Assembly (NCBI RefSeq): GCF_014705605.1
Contig: NZ_JACXIZ010000044.1
Coordinates: forward strand, 22,189-86,188
From: Paenibacillus sabuli
GTDB taxonomy: Bacteria > Bacillota > Bacilli > Paenibacillales > Paenibacillaceae
Direction of reading: 5' to 3'
DNA: 64,000 bases
Shown: piece after piece, positions 1 through 7,028 of the stretch
Position numbering within the stretch: position 1 is the first letter of the stretch
How the letters are laid out: the number at the start of each line of letters is the position of its first letter
Translations under genes and position numbers: made by a program
The notes under the pieces: generated by a model
What the model was told of the DNA's origin: nothing
The model's database searches: none
The model's input: the letters and a program-made list of their open reading frames with translations, nothing else

Positions 1-1306
1 GGCGGCGCGCACGCGCCCAATCTGCGGCCGTCCACGCGCCGCCCGGCGCGAATGCGATGAGCGGAACCCGCGCTCCGCTCGGACCGAAGACCTCCTCCAT
101 CGTCTGCGTCGCCGCGCGCACCGGATGGCCCGCAGGCAGCGAGCCTGCATCCGGCATCTCGACCTCGATCCGCAGCAGCGGCAGCAGCAGTGCCAGCAGC
201 ACCCCGCCGGAGAGGAGAGCCGATCTGACTGGACGGCGCATGACCGCATCCGTCCATCGCGTGAGCCAGCGCGCGAGCAGCCTGCGCCCGCCGCCGCTAC
301 GCCTCGGGCCAGCGGCGCGGGCGAGCCGCGGCGCCAGCAGCACCAGCAATGCCGGCAGCAACGTGAAGCAAGTGACTACCGACGTCGCCAGCACCAGTAG
401 CGCGGCGCCGGCCACCGACGCGAACATTGGCACCGGGATCAGCATCATCGCCGCCAGCCCTCCGCCGGCGCACAGCGCCGAGCAGCACACACTGCACCCA
501 GCCGTGCGCAGCGTCGTCTGCAAGGCGGCGACGGGAGTCGCGCGCAGCAGCTCCTCGCGATAGCGGCCGACGAGGAGCAACGCAAAATCGATGGACAGCG
601 CAAGCCCGACCATCGGAATCACGCTCAGCACGAAATTTGACAGCATGGCGTCCTGCGCGATCCAGGCCGCTGCAGCCAGCGCCGCGCTGACCGTCGCCCA
701 CCCGACGAGGATCGGCAGCAGCGCTGGCAACAGGCCGCCCAAGGCCAGCCACATGACCGCCAGCGCCGCCGGCAGCCCGATCCGCTCGGCGACCGCCACG
801 TCCCGGCGGCTCGCGGCATTGACCTCCGCTTGGACGACGGGCGCGCCGCTCCACGCCGGCTCGACATCCGGGTGCGGCGGCAGTCGGCGCCGCAGCTCGT
901 CCAGCACGGCGGGATGCGCCCGCTGCGGAGGCGACAGTTCCACCGCCGCATACGCGTAATCCCCGCGCCGCTGCTCCGGCCGCTCGAGCGGCGAGATGAC
1001 ACGGATCACGCCCGGGACACTCTCCAGCGCCGCCACGGCTTCGCGCAAATAAGCCGCATATGCGGCTTCGTCGAGCCTGCCGTGCTTGCGCAGCAGCACG
1101 AGCACCGGCTCGGCGGGCATGCCGTATTGCGTCTCGAGCATGTGCCGGACAGTGTCGTAGTCCCCGCCTGCCGGAGGAGACAGGCCATGATCGCCGACCC
1201 GTCCGGGCAGCTCTGCAGCCAGCGGCGCGCTGACGATCAGCAGCGCCGACCAGGCCAGGACGACAGCCCAGCACCAGGCCCGGCCTCCTCTTGCGCCGCC
1301 GCTCAT
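1..1306 (-). CDS. MMPL-family exporter, N-terminal part (cut by window edge)
   Basis: This reading frame runs off the left edge; about 435 residues are visible, against roughly 700 for full MMPL proteins. A first membrane segment lies near residues 10-27, then a large extracytoplasmic loop to about 165, then a cluster of membrane segments holding the typical motif LSIDFALLLVGRYREEL. The ATG overlaps the stop of the upstream oxidoreductase gene (ATGA), so it is the fourth gene of the polyketide operon. MMPL proteins are proton-driven exporters of lipids and lipid-like polyketides, so export of the operon's product is the natural inference. The family call is firm; the substrate is inferred. 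Confidence 0.88.
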   Translation of the reverse strand, partial: MSGGARGGRAWCWAVVLAWSALLIVSAPLAAELPGRVGDHGLSPPAGGDYDTVRHMLETQYGMPAEPVLVLLRKHGRLDEAAYAAYLREAVAALESVPGVIRVISPLERPEQRRGDYAYAAVELSPPQRAHPAVLDELRRRLPPHPDVEPAWSGAPVVQAEVNAASRRDVAVAERIGLPAALAVMWLALGGLLPALLPILVGWATVSAALAAAAWIAQDAMLSNFVLSVIPMVGLALSIDFALLLVGRYREELLRATPVAALQTTLRTAGCSVCCSALCAGGGLAAMMLIPVPMFASVAGAALLVLATSVVTCFTLLPALLVLLAPRLARAAGPRRSGGGRRLLARWLTRWTDAVMRRPVRSALLSGGVLLALLLPLLRIEVEMPDAGSLPAGHPVRAATQTMEEVFGPSGARVPLIAFAPGGAWTAADWARARR

Positions 1307-2460
1307 CGCTGCGAGAGCTCGCGCATGCGCACCCGCGTGGCGAGCACGAGGCGCTGCGCCGTCCCGGGCAGCAGGCGGGCCAGCGCCGGCGCGACGCGCC
1401 GCCCCGTCTCGCTGCCGAGGGCGACGTGCAAGGCGAGGCCCCAGCGCAGCGCCGGGGCGAGCTCGCGGTGCAGCGCTGCGTCATACGCGCGATACGCGCG
1501 CGCCCATCGTCCCGCGCCAGGAGCTCCGCGCAGGTAGCGATCCGTCTCCCGCACGACCAGCTGCGCAGCGCGCAGCGCCATCGACATGCCGTCGCCGCAC
1601 AGGGGCGGGATGCGTGCGGCTGCATCGCCGATGCGTAGGCAACCATCCGACGCGGCGCGGATTCCGGCCCGATAGCGCGGGACGACGACTGCCGACAGCG
1701 TGCCGGCAACCGGCCGCCCGCCGGCGAGGCGCGCCTGCAGCCGCGGATGGCGGGCCGCAGCGGCATGCAGCATGCCCAGCGCGTCGCCGCCCTGACGCCA
1801 CAGCTCGGAGGCGGTCAGCAGCGCCGCCATATTATAGCGGCCGTCTTCGACCGGACATAGCCCGAGATAGCCGCCGCGAAAAAAATACATCTCGACCGCT
1901 CCGCCCCGCGTCAGTCCCTCATAGTGCGCGCCGAGACCGAGCTGCCGCGCGGGGCCTGAAGACGCCTCGCCGGCCCCCGCGCCGCGCGCCTCCACGACCA
2001 CCCGGCTCCGCAGCGCGAGCCGCTCGCCGCCGTAATCCGCCTCCACACGCCAGCCCCATTCGCCCGCTGTCGCGACGCGTCGCACGCTGCCCTGGAGCAG
2101 GCGCGCGCCGGAGCGAACCGCAGCCGCCTGCAGCGCCGCGTCCAGCGCATAGCGGCTCAGCCCGGCGGCGGGAGCAGGCAGAGCCAGCTCGATCGGGCGG
2201 CCGCCGGGCATCGTCAGCACGGCGCGCTCGATCCGGCTCGCGCCGAGCTCGGCCGTCACGCCGCCGAGGCCCAGCGCATCCAGCAGCTCGGCGGACTCCG
2301 GTGAGAGGAAGGCGCCGCACACCTTGTGCCGGGGCAGCCGCCGCCGCTCGATGAGCGCCGTGCGCCAGCCCAGGTCGGCGAGCGCCTTGGCCGCGGCACT
2401 GCCGGCGAGGCCGGCGCCGAGGACGACGGCGTCGTAGGACGACTCCTGCCGCTCAGGCAT
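1303..2460 (-). CDS. FAD-dependent oxidoreductase (SrsC-like hydroxylase/geranylgeranyl reductase family)
   Basis: The 385-residue protein opens with an FAD-binding Rossmann motif (GAGLAGSAAA, about residues 16-25) and has a second FAD motif near residues 275-290 (RIGDAAARIPPLCGDGMSMAL), typical of PHBH-fold flavoprotein monooxygenases and reductases. It is third in the polyketide operon and overlaps both neighbours by a few bases. In Streptomyces, SrsC hydroxylates the alkylresorcinol made by SrsA; a ring-oxidising role is inferred here from gene order. Oxidation to a quinone or saturation of a prenyl chain are alternatives. Confidence 0.85.
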   Translation of the reverse strand: MPERQESSYDAVVLGAGLAGSAAAKALADLGWRTALIERRRLPRHKVCGAFLSPESAELLDALGLGGVTAELGASRIERAVLTMPGGRPIELALPAPAAGLSRYALDAALQAAAVRSGARLLQGSVRRVATAGEWGWRVEADYGGERLALRSRVVVEARGAGAGEASSGPARQLGLGAHYEGLTRGGAVEMYFFRGGYLGLCPVEDGRYNMAALLTASELWRQGGDALGMLHAAAARHPRLQARLAGGRPVAGTLSAVVVPRYRAGIRAASDGCLRIGDAAARIPPLCGDGMSMALRAAQLVVRETDRYLRGAPGAGRWARAYRAYDAALHRELAPALRWGLALHVALGSETGRRVAPALARLLPGTAQRLVLATRVRMRELSQR

Positions 2461-3196
2461 CGGGCTCGCCTCCCGCTGCGCCGGCAGCCGGCTTGGCGGC
2501 GACTACGCAGTAGCGAAAAAGCGGCCGCCACCGTACCTCGAAGGACGCTGCAGTCTCCCCCAGCTCGCTCTGCAATGCCGCCCAATCCTCGCTGCGGAAC
2601 CCGCGCGCCACCGACAAGGGCCCGTCATGGCGCACATAGCGGCCGGTGCGCAGCAGACGCGCCGCCACCCATACGCCGAGCCAAGCCAGTCTGTGCCGGT
2701 GGATGTCCCCGATGACGACGCCGACGCGGGACGCCCGCAGCAGTGCCCGCATCGCACCCGGCAGCTCGGGCCGCGCGAAATGATGGAGCACCTGCGACGC
2801 CGTCACAATATCCGCGCTGTCCGTCGCGAGCGCATAGAGATCGGCCTGCACCACCTCCACGTTTGAATGCTCGACGAACAAGCGCCTCGCCTCCGCGCAA
2901 GCCTCGGCGCTGCGATCGACGAGCGTCAAATGCAGCTCCACCCCGGCCTGCTCGGCCCAGCGCAGCAAGCTGAGATTGACGTCGCCTCCGCCGCTGCCCG
3001 CGTCCAGCACCCGCAGACGGCGCGGCCGACCGTGCCGCTCCCACAGCCGCACGACGCCATGTCGGGTGGCAGGCGCCGCGCCCAGCAGCCGGTTCAAGCG
3101 GCGCAGCTCGCGCAGCGCCGCCGTCAGCTCGTGCCCGCCGCCCGGCTCGTCCATCAGCTCCGGCGAGGCGGCACGCATCCGCAGCGAGCTACGCAT
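2453..3196 (-). CDS. class I SAM-dependent methyltransferase
   Basis: The protein has about 247 residues and the SAM-binding motif LRVLDAGSGGGDVNLSLL near residues 58-75, followed by an acidic motif II region. The ATG at 3196 is chosen because it lies 2 bases past the end of the upstream polyketide synthase stop, the usual tight coupling in this operon; the longer open frame would run into that gene. It overlaps the next gene by 8 bases. By analogy with SrsB and Bacillus BpsB it probably methylates the polyketide phenol. The exact position methylated cannot be read from sequence. Confidence 0.85.
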   Translation of the reverse strand: MRSSLRMRAASPELMDEPGGGHELTAALRELRRLNRLLGAAPATRHGVVRLWERHGRPRRLRVLDAGSGGGDVNLSLLRWAEQAGVELHLTLVDRSAEACAEARRLFVEHSNVEVVQADLYALATDSADIVTASQVLHHFARPELPGAMRALLRASRVGVVIGDIHRHRLAWLGVWVAARLLRTGRYVRHDGPLSVARGFRSEDWAALQSELGETAASFEVRWRPLFRYCVVAAKPAAGAAGGEPDA

Positions 3197-4334
3197 CGGC
3201 CCCCACCGCCTCTCGCTGCGGCGCGACGGCCGAGGGCATGCGCACAATCTGCATCAGCTCCGCGGTCAGCCCCGGCCCGAAGGCCAGCGCCGTGCCTTCG
3301 GTCTTGTTGGCGCGCGTCTCTTGCAGCAGCTCCTGCAGGACGAACAGGATTGTCGCCGACGACAGGTTGCCGTATCGCTGCAGGACGGTGCGGGCCGAGT
3401 GCACCTGCGTATCCGTCAGGCCGAAGATCTGCTGCAGCGCATCGACGATGCCGCGACCGCCGGGATGAATCGCCCACAGCGGCGCTGCGGCCGCTGCGCC
3501 GGACAGCCGCTCCAGCTCCTGCGGCACACTGCGGGCGAGCAGCCGCGGGATGGACGGCGACAGGTACAGATCGAAGCCGTGGTTGCCGACCTCCCAGATC
3601 ATCTGATCGGACGTATCCGGGATCAGCGCCGAGCGCGCCGGACCGAGCGCATACAGCCCCGGGCGGTCCGGCTGCGCCTGCCGCACGACGCACGAGGAAG
3701 CGCCGTCCCCGAAGAACGAGGCCGCCAGCAGCGCCTCCTTCTCCACGGAGGGCTGAATGTGCAGCGTACACAGCTCGACGCATGCGACCAGCACGACCGT
3801 CTCCGGATCCGACGCCGCCAGCTCGCGCGCCAGCGCGATTGCCCGCAGACCGGCCGCGCAGCCGAGGAACGTAAGCGGGATGCGCCGCACATCGCTGCGC
3901 AAGCCGAGCCGCCCGACCAAGCTGACATCGAGCCCCGGCAAAAACTGGCCCGTACAGCTGACGGTGATCAGATGCGTCACGCCGTCGGCTGCCTGTGCAG
4001 CCGCCGTCAGTGCCTTGGCGGCTGCGGCCGCGCCGAGCGGCACCGCCTCGCGCTTGTAGACGGCCATCCGTTCGGCCGTGGTCGGAATCCGTTCCGTCTG
4101 CCCGTCCAGCGGCCAGTATCGGCAAGTTCCGGCAGGCTCCAGCAGGCTAGGATCGCACGTATAGCGCGTCTGCACGCCGCTTTGACGCAGCAGGCGCTTG
4201 GCCCAGCGCGCAGCGGCCGGCTGACTGTGAAGCGCCTCGAGCAGCCGGCCCGTCAGCTCCTCCTGATCCATGCGATGCTCCGGTACTGCCGTGCCGATTC
4301 CGGCAATTTGAATGGTATTCGCTGCTTCATTCAT
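3189..4334 (-). CDS. type III polyketide synthase (chalcone/stilbene synthase superfamily)
   Basis: The 381-residue protein is full length for the family. The triad is visible: Cys159 in FLGCAAGLRA, His290 in WAIHPGGRG and Asn323 in YGNLSSAT; the GFGPG-like loop appears as FGPGLT near 353. Bacterial members (BpsA, SrsA) condense a long-chain acyl-CoA with malonyl-CoA to alkylpyrones or alkylresorcinols. It is the first gene of a minus-strand operon with a methyltransferase, a flavoprotein and an MMPL exporter. The ATG has a G-rich ribosome site 9 bases upstream. Starter unit and product class are not determined by the sequence. Confidence 0.95.
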   Translation of the reverse strand: MNEAANTIQIAGIGTAVPEHRMDQEELTGRLLEALHSQPAAARWAKRLLRQSGVQTRYTCDPSLLEPAGTCRYWPLDGQTERIPTTAERMAVYKREAVPLGAAAAAKALTAAAQAADGVTHLITVSCTGQFLPGLDVSLVGRLGLRSDVRRIPLTFLGCAAGLRAIALARELAASDPETVVLVACVELCTLHIQPSVEKEALLAASFFGDGASSCVVRQAQPDRPGLYALGPARSALIPDTSDQMIWEVGNHGFDLYLSPSIPRLLARSVPQELERLSGAAAAAPLWAIHPGGRGIVDALQQIFGLTDTQVHSARTVLQRYGNLSSATILFVLQELLQETRANKTEGTALAFGPGLTAELMQIVRMPSAVAPQREAVGADA

Positions 4335-4471
4335 CGTTCGCTGCCCCCATTTCCGATATCCCGCGTCTCAAGTGGACAAGAATGTCTTAAGCGATGTATA
4401 TGCCGACTCCGCTCGCAGTATGCGGCCGCCGCAAGTACGCCCGGCCGCAGCACTCGCCAGCTCAAGGAATT

Positions 4472-4487
4472 TGTGATACACTTCACA
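4472..4487. promoter_or_regulatory. Crp/Fnr-type binding site
   Basis: The sequence TGTGA-N6-TCACA is a perfect match to the Crp/Fnr-family consensus. It lies in the 198-bp gap between the divergent polyketide operon and the lacI-type gene, 45 bp upstream of the lacI ATG and 138 bp upstream of the polyketide synthase ATG. In Firmicutes, Fnr and other Crp-family proteins use this site. Which of the two genes it serves is not clear. Confidence 0.55.
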
Positions 4488-4500
4488 TTAAAGGATTCGC

Positions 4501-4514
4501 AGAAATCGATTTCT
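4501..4514. promoter_or_regulatory. palindromic operator candidate upstream of the LacI-family gene
   Basis: A perfect 14-bp palindrome, AGAAATCGATTTCT, starts 32 bp before the regulator's ATG. Its core AATCGATT recurs in the palindrome at 5760-5771 before the adjacent sugar cassette. LacI-family operators are such even palindromes with a central CG, so autoregulation is likely. Confidence 0.55.
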
Positions 4515-4532
4515 AAAAGGTGGCTGCACGAC

Positions 4533-5576
4533 ATGAAAAAAACGGTTACGATTCACGATATTGCGCGGATCGCAGAGGTTTCCTCCGCAACGGTGTCCCG
4601 CGTCCTCAGCAACAGCTCTTACCCGGTGAGCGACAAGCTGCGCAGCAAAATTTTACGCATCGCCAAGGAGCATAATTACATTCCCAATCTGATCGGCAAG
4701 CAGCTCAAAACGAACGCCAGCATGACGATCGGGGTCATCATCCCGACGATCACGAACCCGTTCTATTCCTCGGTCATCCTCGGCATCGAGGAGATCGCGC
4801 GTCAGAACCATTATCACGTCATCGTGTGCAACTCGCTGCACAATCCCGAATTCGAGGGCGAATATATCAAAACGATGGTCGAAAAGCAGATCAAGGGGCT
4901 CATCATTTCGTCCATCTCGAAGGATGTCTCGCTGCTCAAGCAGTTCATGAGGGCCGGTCTGAACGTCATTGCCATCGATCAAAAAATCGACGAGGACGAG
5001 ATCACGCAGATCGAATTCAACTACGAAAAAGGCGGCTACATGGCCGCGCAGCATTTGCTCGCGCTGGGCCATACGCGCATCGGCTACGCCACCTCCAGAC
5101 TGGACCGGCCCAGCCGCCGCGACATCCACGCCGGCTATTTGCGGGCGATGGAGGAGGCCGGCCTGCCGGCGCTGGTGGAGGAATCGCAGTCCGAGGAGGC
5201 GTTCAACAGCACCGGCGAATTCGATGTCGGCAAACGCCTGGCGGCGCGTATGCTCGCGGCTTCGACGCCGCCCACCGCCATCTTTGCCTGCAACGACATG
5301 ATGGCCTTCGGGGTCATCAACGAGCTGATGCTGCGCGGCATTTCCGTGCCGGGGGAAATTTCAGTGATCGGCTTTGACGGCATCGAATTCGGCAAAATGA
5401 CGCATCCGCCGCTCACGACGATCAAACAGCCCGACTACGAAATGGGTATTCTCTCCGGCAAAATATTGCTCGATATGATGCGCGGCGACGAAAATCCGAC
5501 GCTGTCGGTCACGCTCCAGCCCAAGCTGGTGGAGCGCGCCTCCGCCGCGCAGGCGCATACTTCAAGCCCCATCTGA
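4533..5576 (+). CDS. LacI/GalR-family transcriptional regulator
   Basis: The 347-residue protein has the N-terminal LacI helix-turn-helix and hinge (VTIHDIARIAEVSSATVSRVL, residues 4-24 region) and a periplasmic-binding-protein-like effector domain from about residue 60 (IGVIIPTITNPFYS), ending with the usual VIGFDGIEFGKMTHPPLTTI segment. The ATG at 4533 is chosen because the domain starts there and an AAAGGTGG site precedes it; the open frame extends far upstream without meaning. It precedes a sugar-catabolic cassette in the same direction and probably represses it and itself. The inducer is unknown. Confidence 0.93.
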   Translation: MKKTVTIHDIARIAEVSSATVSRVLSNSSYPVSDKLRSKILRIAKEHNYIPNLIGKQLKTNASMTIGVIIPTITNPFYSSVILGIEEIARQNHYHVIVCNSLHNPEFEGEYIKTMVEKQIKGLIISSISKDVSLLKQFMRAGLNVIAIDQKIDEDEITQIEFNYEKGGYMAAQHLLALGHTRIGYATSRLDRPSRRDIHAGYLRAMEEAGLPALVEESQSEEAFNSTGEFDVGKRLAARMLAASTPPTAIFACNDMMAFGVINELMLRGISVPGEISVIGFDGIEFGKMTHPPLTTIKQPDYEMGILSGKILLDMMRGDENPTLSVTLQPKLVERASAAQAHTSSPI

Positions 5577-5643
5577 CACTCCTCTTTTCTTCGGCGTCCC
5601 GCCTCAGTTGCAATGCGCGGCGGCGCTCGCTTTTTACGCTTGA

Positions 5644-5657
5644 TGTAAGCGCTTAAT
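5644..5657. promoter_or_regulatory. cre-like site (CcpA box candidate)
   Basis: TGTAAGCGCTTAAT resembles the catabolite responsive element consensus, with an AAGCGCTT palindromic core but an imperfect right end. It sits about 90 bp upstream of the proposed -10 box of the sugar cassette, a position compatible with activation or with a distal repression site. LacI-type binding is another possibility. Confidence 0.4.
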
Positions 5658-5721
5658 GTTCGATTACCTGACATCTTCGCCTCCCAACATGGCCGCAATC
5701 CGAAAAATTTTAAAAAAAGGG

Positions 5722-5750
5722 CTGTTCAATTCAAGAACTCATGTTATACT
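5722..5750 (+). promoter_or_regulatory. promoter candidate for the sugar cassette
   Basis: A good -10 hexamer TATACT (5745-5750) is preceded at 17 bp by a weak -35 CTGTTC (5722-5727). The palindrome at 5760-5771 lies directly downstream, where a bound repressor would block initiation. Confidence 0.45.
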
Positions 5751-5759
5751 AACGTCGTA

Positions 5760-5771
5760 GTAATCGATTAC
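5760..5771. promoter_or_regulatory. LacI-type operator candidate for the sugar cassette
   Basis: GTAATCGATTAC is a perfect 12-bp palindrome located 9 bp after the -10 box and 36 bp before the first ATG. It shares the core AATCGATT with the palindrome before the regulator gene, which supports one repressor acting at both places. Confidence 0.6.
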
Positions 5772-5807
5772 TGTCTGGTTAATCTACGGCGACAGGAGAG
5801 ACTACCC

Positions 5808-7022
5808 ATGAAAAAAATTGCGCTTGTCGGTGCCGGATCCCGCGCCCTTCACATGTTCGCGAAGCCGCTTGCCGAAGAGCTCAAGCCCTTTGTCGACTTT
5901 TGCGGCGTGTACGATCTTAATCGCAAGCGCGCCGAGCTACTCAGTCAGGATTGCGGCGGCATCCCCGTCTACGACAGCTTCGAAGCGATGCTGGGCGAGG
6001 CCCGTCCGGACACGGTCGTGGTTGCTTCGACCGACAGCACGCATCACGAATATATCGTCGCCGCCCTGCAGGCCGGCTGCGACGTCATCTCCGAGAAGCC
6101 GATGACGACCGATGCCGCCAAGTGCGAGGCCATTCTCAAGGCCGAGCAAGACTCCGGACGGCGCGTCACCGTTACCTTCAATCTTCGCTTCGCCCCTTAT
6201 TTTGCGAGAGTCAAGGAGCTGCTGGATGAAGGCGCGGTGGGCCGCGTGCATCACATTGCCTTGCAATGGTACCTGGACCGCAGACACGGCGCAGACTACT
6301 TTCGGCGCTGGCACGCCGAAATGAAAAATAGCGGCGGACTGCTCGTGCACAAAAGCACGCATCACTTTGACATCATCAACTGGTGGCTGGACAGTCGCCC
6401 GGACAGCGTCTATGCCAACGGAGCACGGCAGCTGTACGGTCCGACGCGGGAGGAGCGCGGCGAGCGCTGTCTGACCTGCGACTACAAAGCCTCGTGCGCA
6501 TTTTATTTCGACGTGCGGGATCAACCGTTCACAGACCGTTACTTTTTGCAGGCGGAGCAGGAAGACGGCTATATCCGCGATCGCTGCGTGTTCAGCGAAC
6601 GCATCGACATCTACGACACCATGTCGGTCAACGTGCGGTATGACAGCGGAGCCATGCTCACCTATTCGCTGGTCGCCTACAGCCCCAACGAAGGCTGGCG
6701 GGCGACGATCACCGGCAGCGACGGCACGATGGAGATCGCCAACCAGTACAGCAATGCCGATATGAGTCAAGCGGGGCCGAGCGCCATCCGCGTCTACAAG
6801 CCCGGAGGCGAGGTGCGCCGATACGACGTACCGACCCACGGCTCGGGCCACGGCGGCGGCGACGCCCGATTGCGGGCGATGCTGTTCCACCCGCAGCCTG
6901 CGCCCGACCTGCTCGGTCAACAAGCCGGCAGCGTCGCCGGGGCCTACTCGCTCCTGATCGGCGATGCGGCCAACCGTTCGATCGCAGAGGGACGGCCCAT
7001 TCAATTGCCCGTATGGAGGTGA
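5808..7022 (+). CDS. Gfo/Idh/MocA-family NAD(P)-dependent oxidoreductase 1
   Basis: The 404-residue protein starts with a Rossmann fold (IALVGAGSRALHMF) and carries the family signature SEKPMTTDAAKCEAI near residues 95-109. A Lys-His pair at KSTHHFDIINWW fits the active-site region. A cysteine group C-x2-C-x5-C lies near residues 222-231, as in one subfamily that also includes the second oxidoreductase of this cassette. Family members oxidise or reduce sugar carbons, often making 3-keto glycosides. It is first in a four-gene run behind a LacI regulator, with GACAGGAG as ribosome site. The substrate is not identified. Confidence 0.9.
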   Translation: MKKIALVGAGSRALHMFAKPLAEELKPFVDFCGVYDLNRKRAELLSQDCGGIPVYDSFEAMLGEARPDTVVVASTDSTHHEYIVAALQAGCDVISEKPMTTDAAKCEAILKAEQDSGRRVTVTFNLRFAPYFARVKELLDEGAVGRVHHIALQWYLDRRHGADYFRRWHAEMKNSGGLLVHKSTHHFDIINWWLDSRPDSVYANGARQLYGPTREERGERCLTCDYKASCAFYFDVRDQPFTDRYFLQAEQEDGYIRDRCVFSERIDIYDTMSVNVRYDSGAMLTYSLVAYSPNEGWRATITGSDGTMEIANQYSNADMSQAGPSAIRVYKPGGEVRRYDVPTHGSGHGGGDARLRAMLFHPQPAPDLLGQQAGSVAGAYSLLIGDAANRSIAEGRPIQLPVWR

Positions 7023-7028
7023 AGCGCC

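Noticed and set aside
297..1766. Long 489-codon open frame on the minus strand
   Set aside because: It overlaps the MMPL and FAD genes in another frame, is extremely Arg/Ala/Cys-rich and has no recognisable domain; the high GC content produces such shadow frames.
2976..4532. Upstream extension of the LacI open frame to 866 codons
   Set aside because: The extra part is antisense to the polyketide synthase and methyltransferase genes and looks random; the LacI helix-turn-helix starts at 4533 behind a ribosome site.
5577..5640. GCGC/GCGC hairpin plus TTTTT after the LacI gene as a terminator
   Set aside because: The stem is only about four base pairs and the T run is offset, so it cannot be supported as a terminator.
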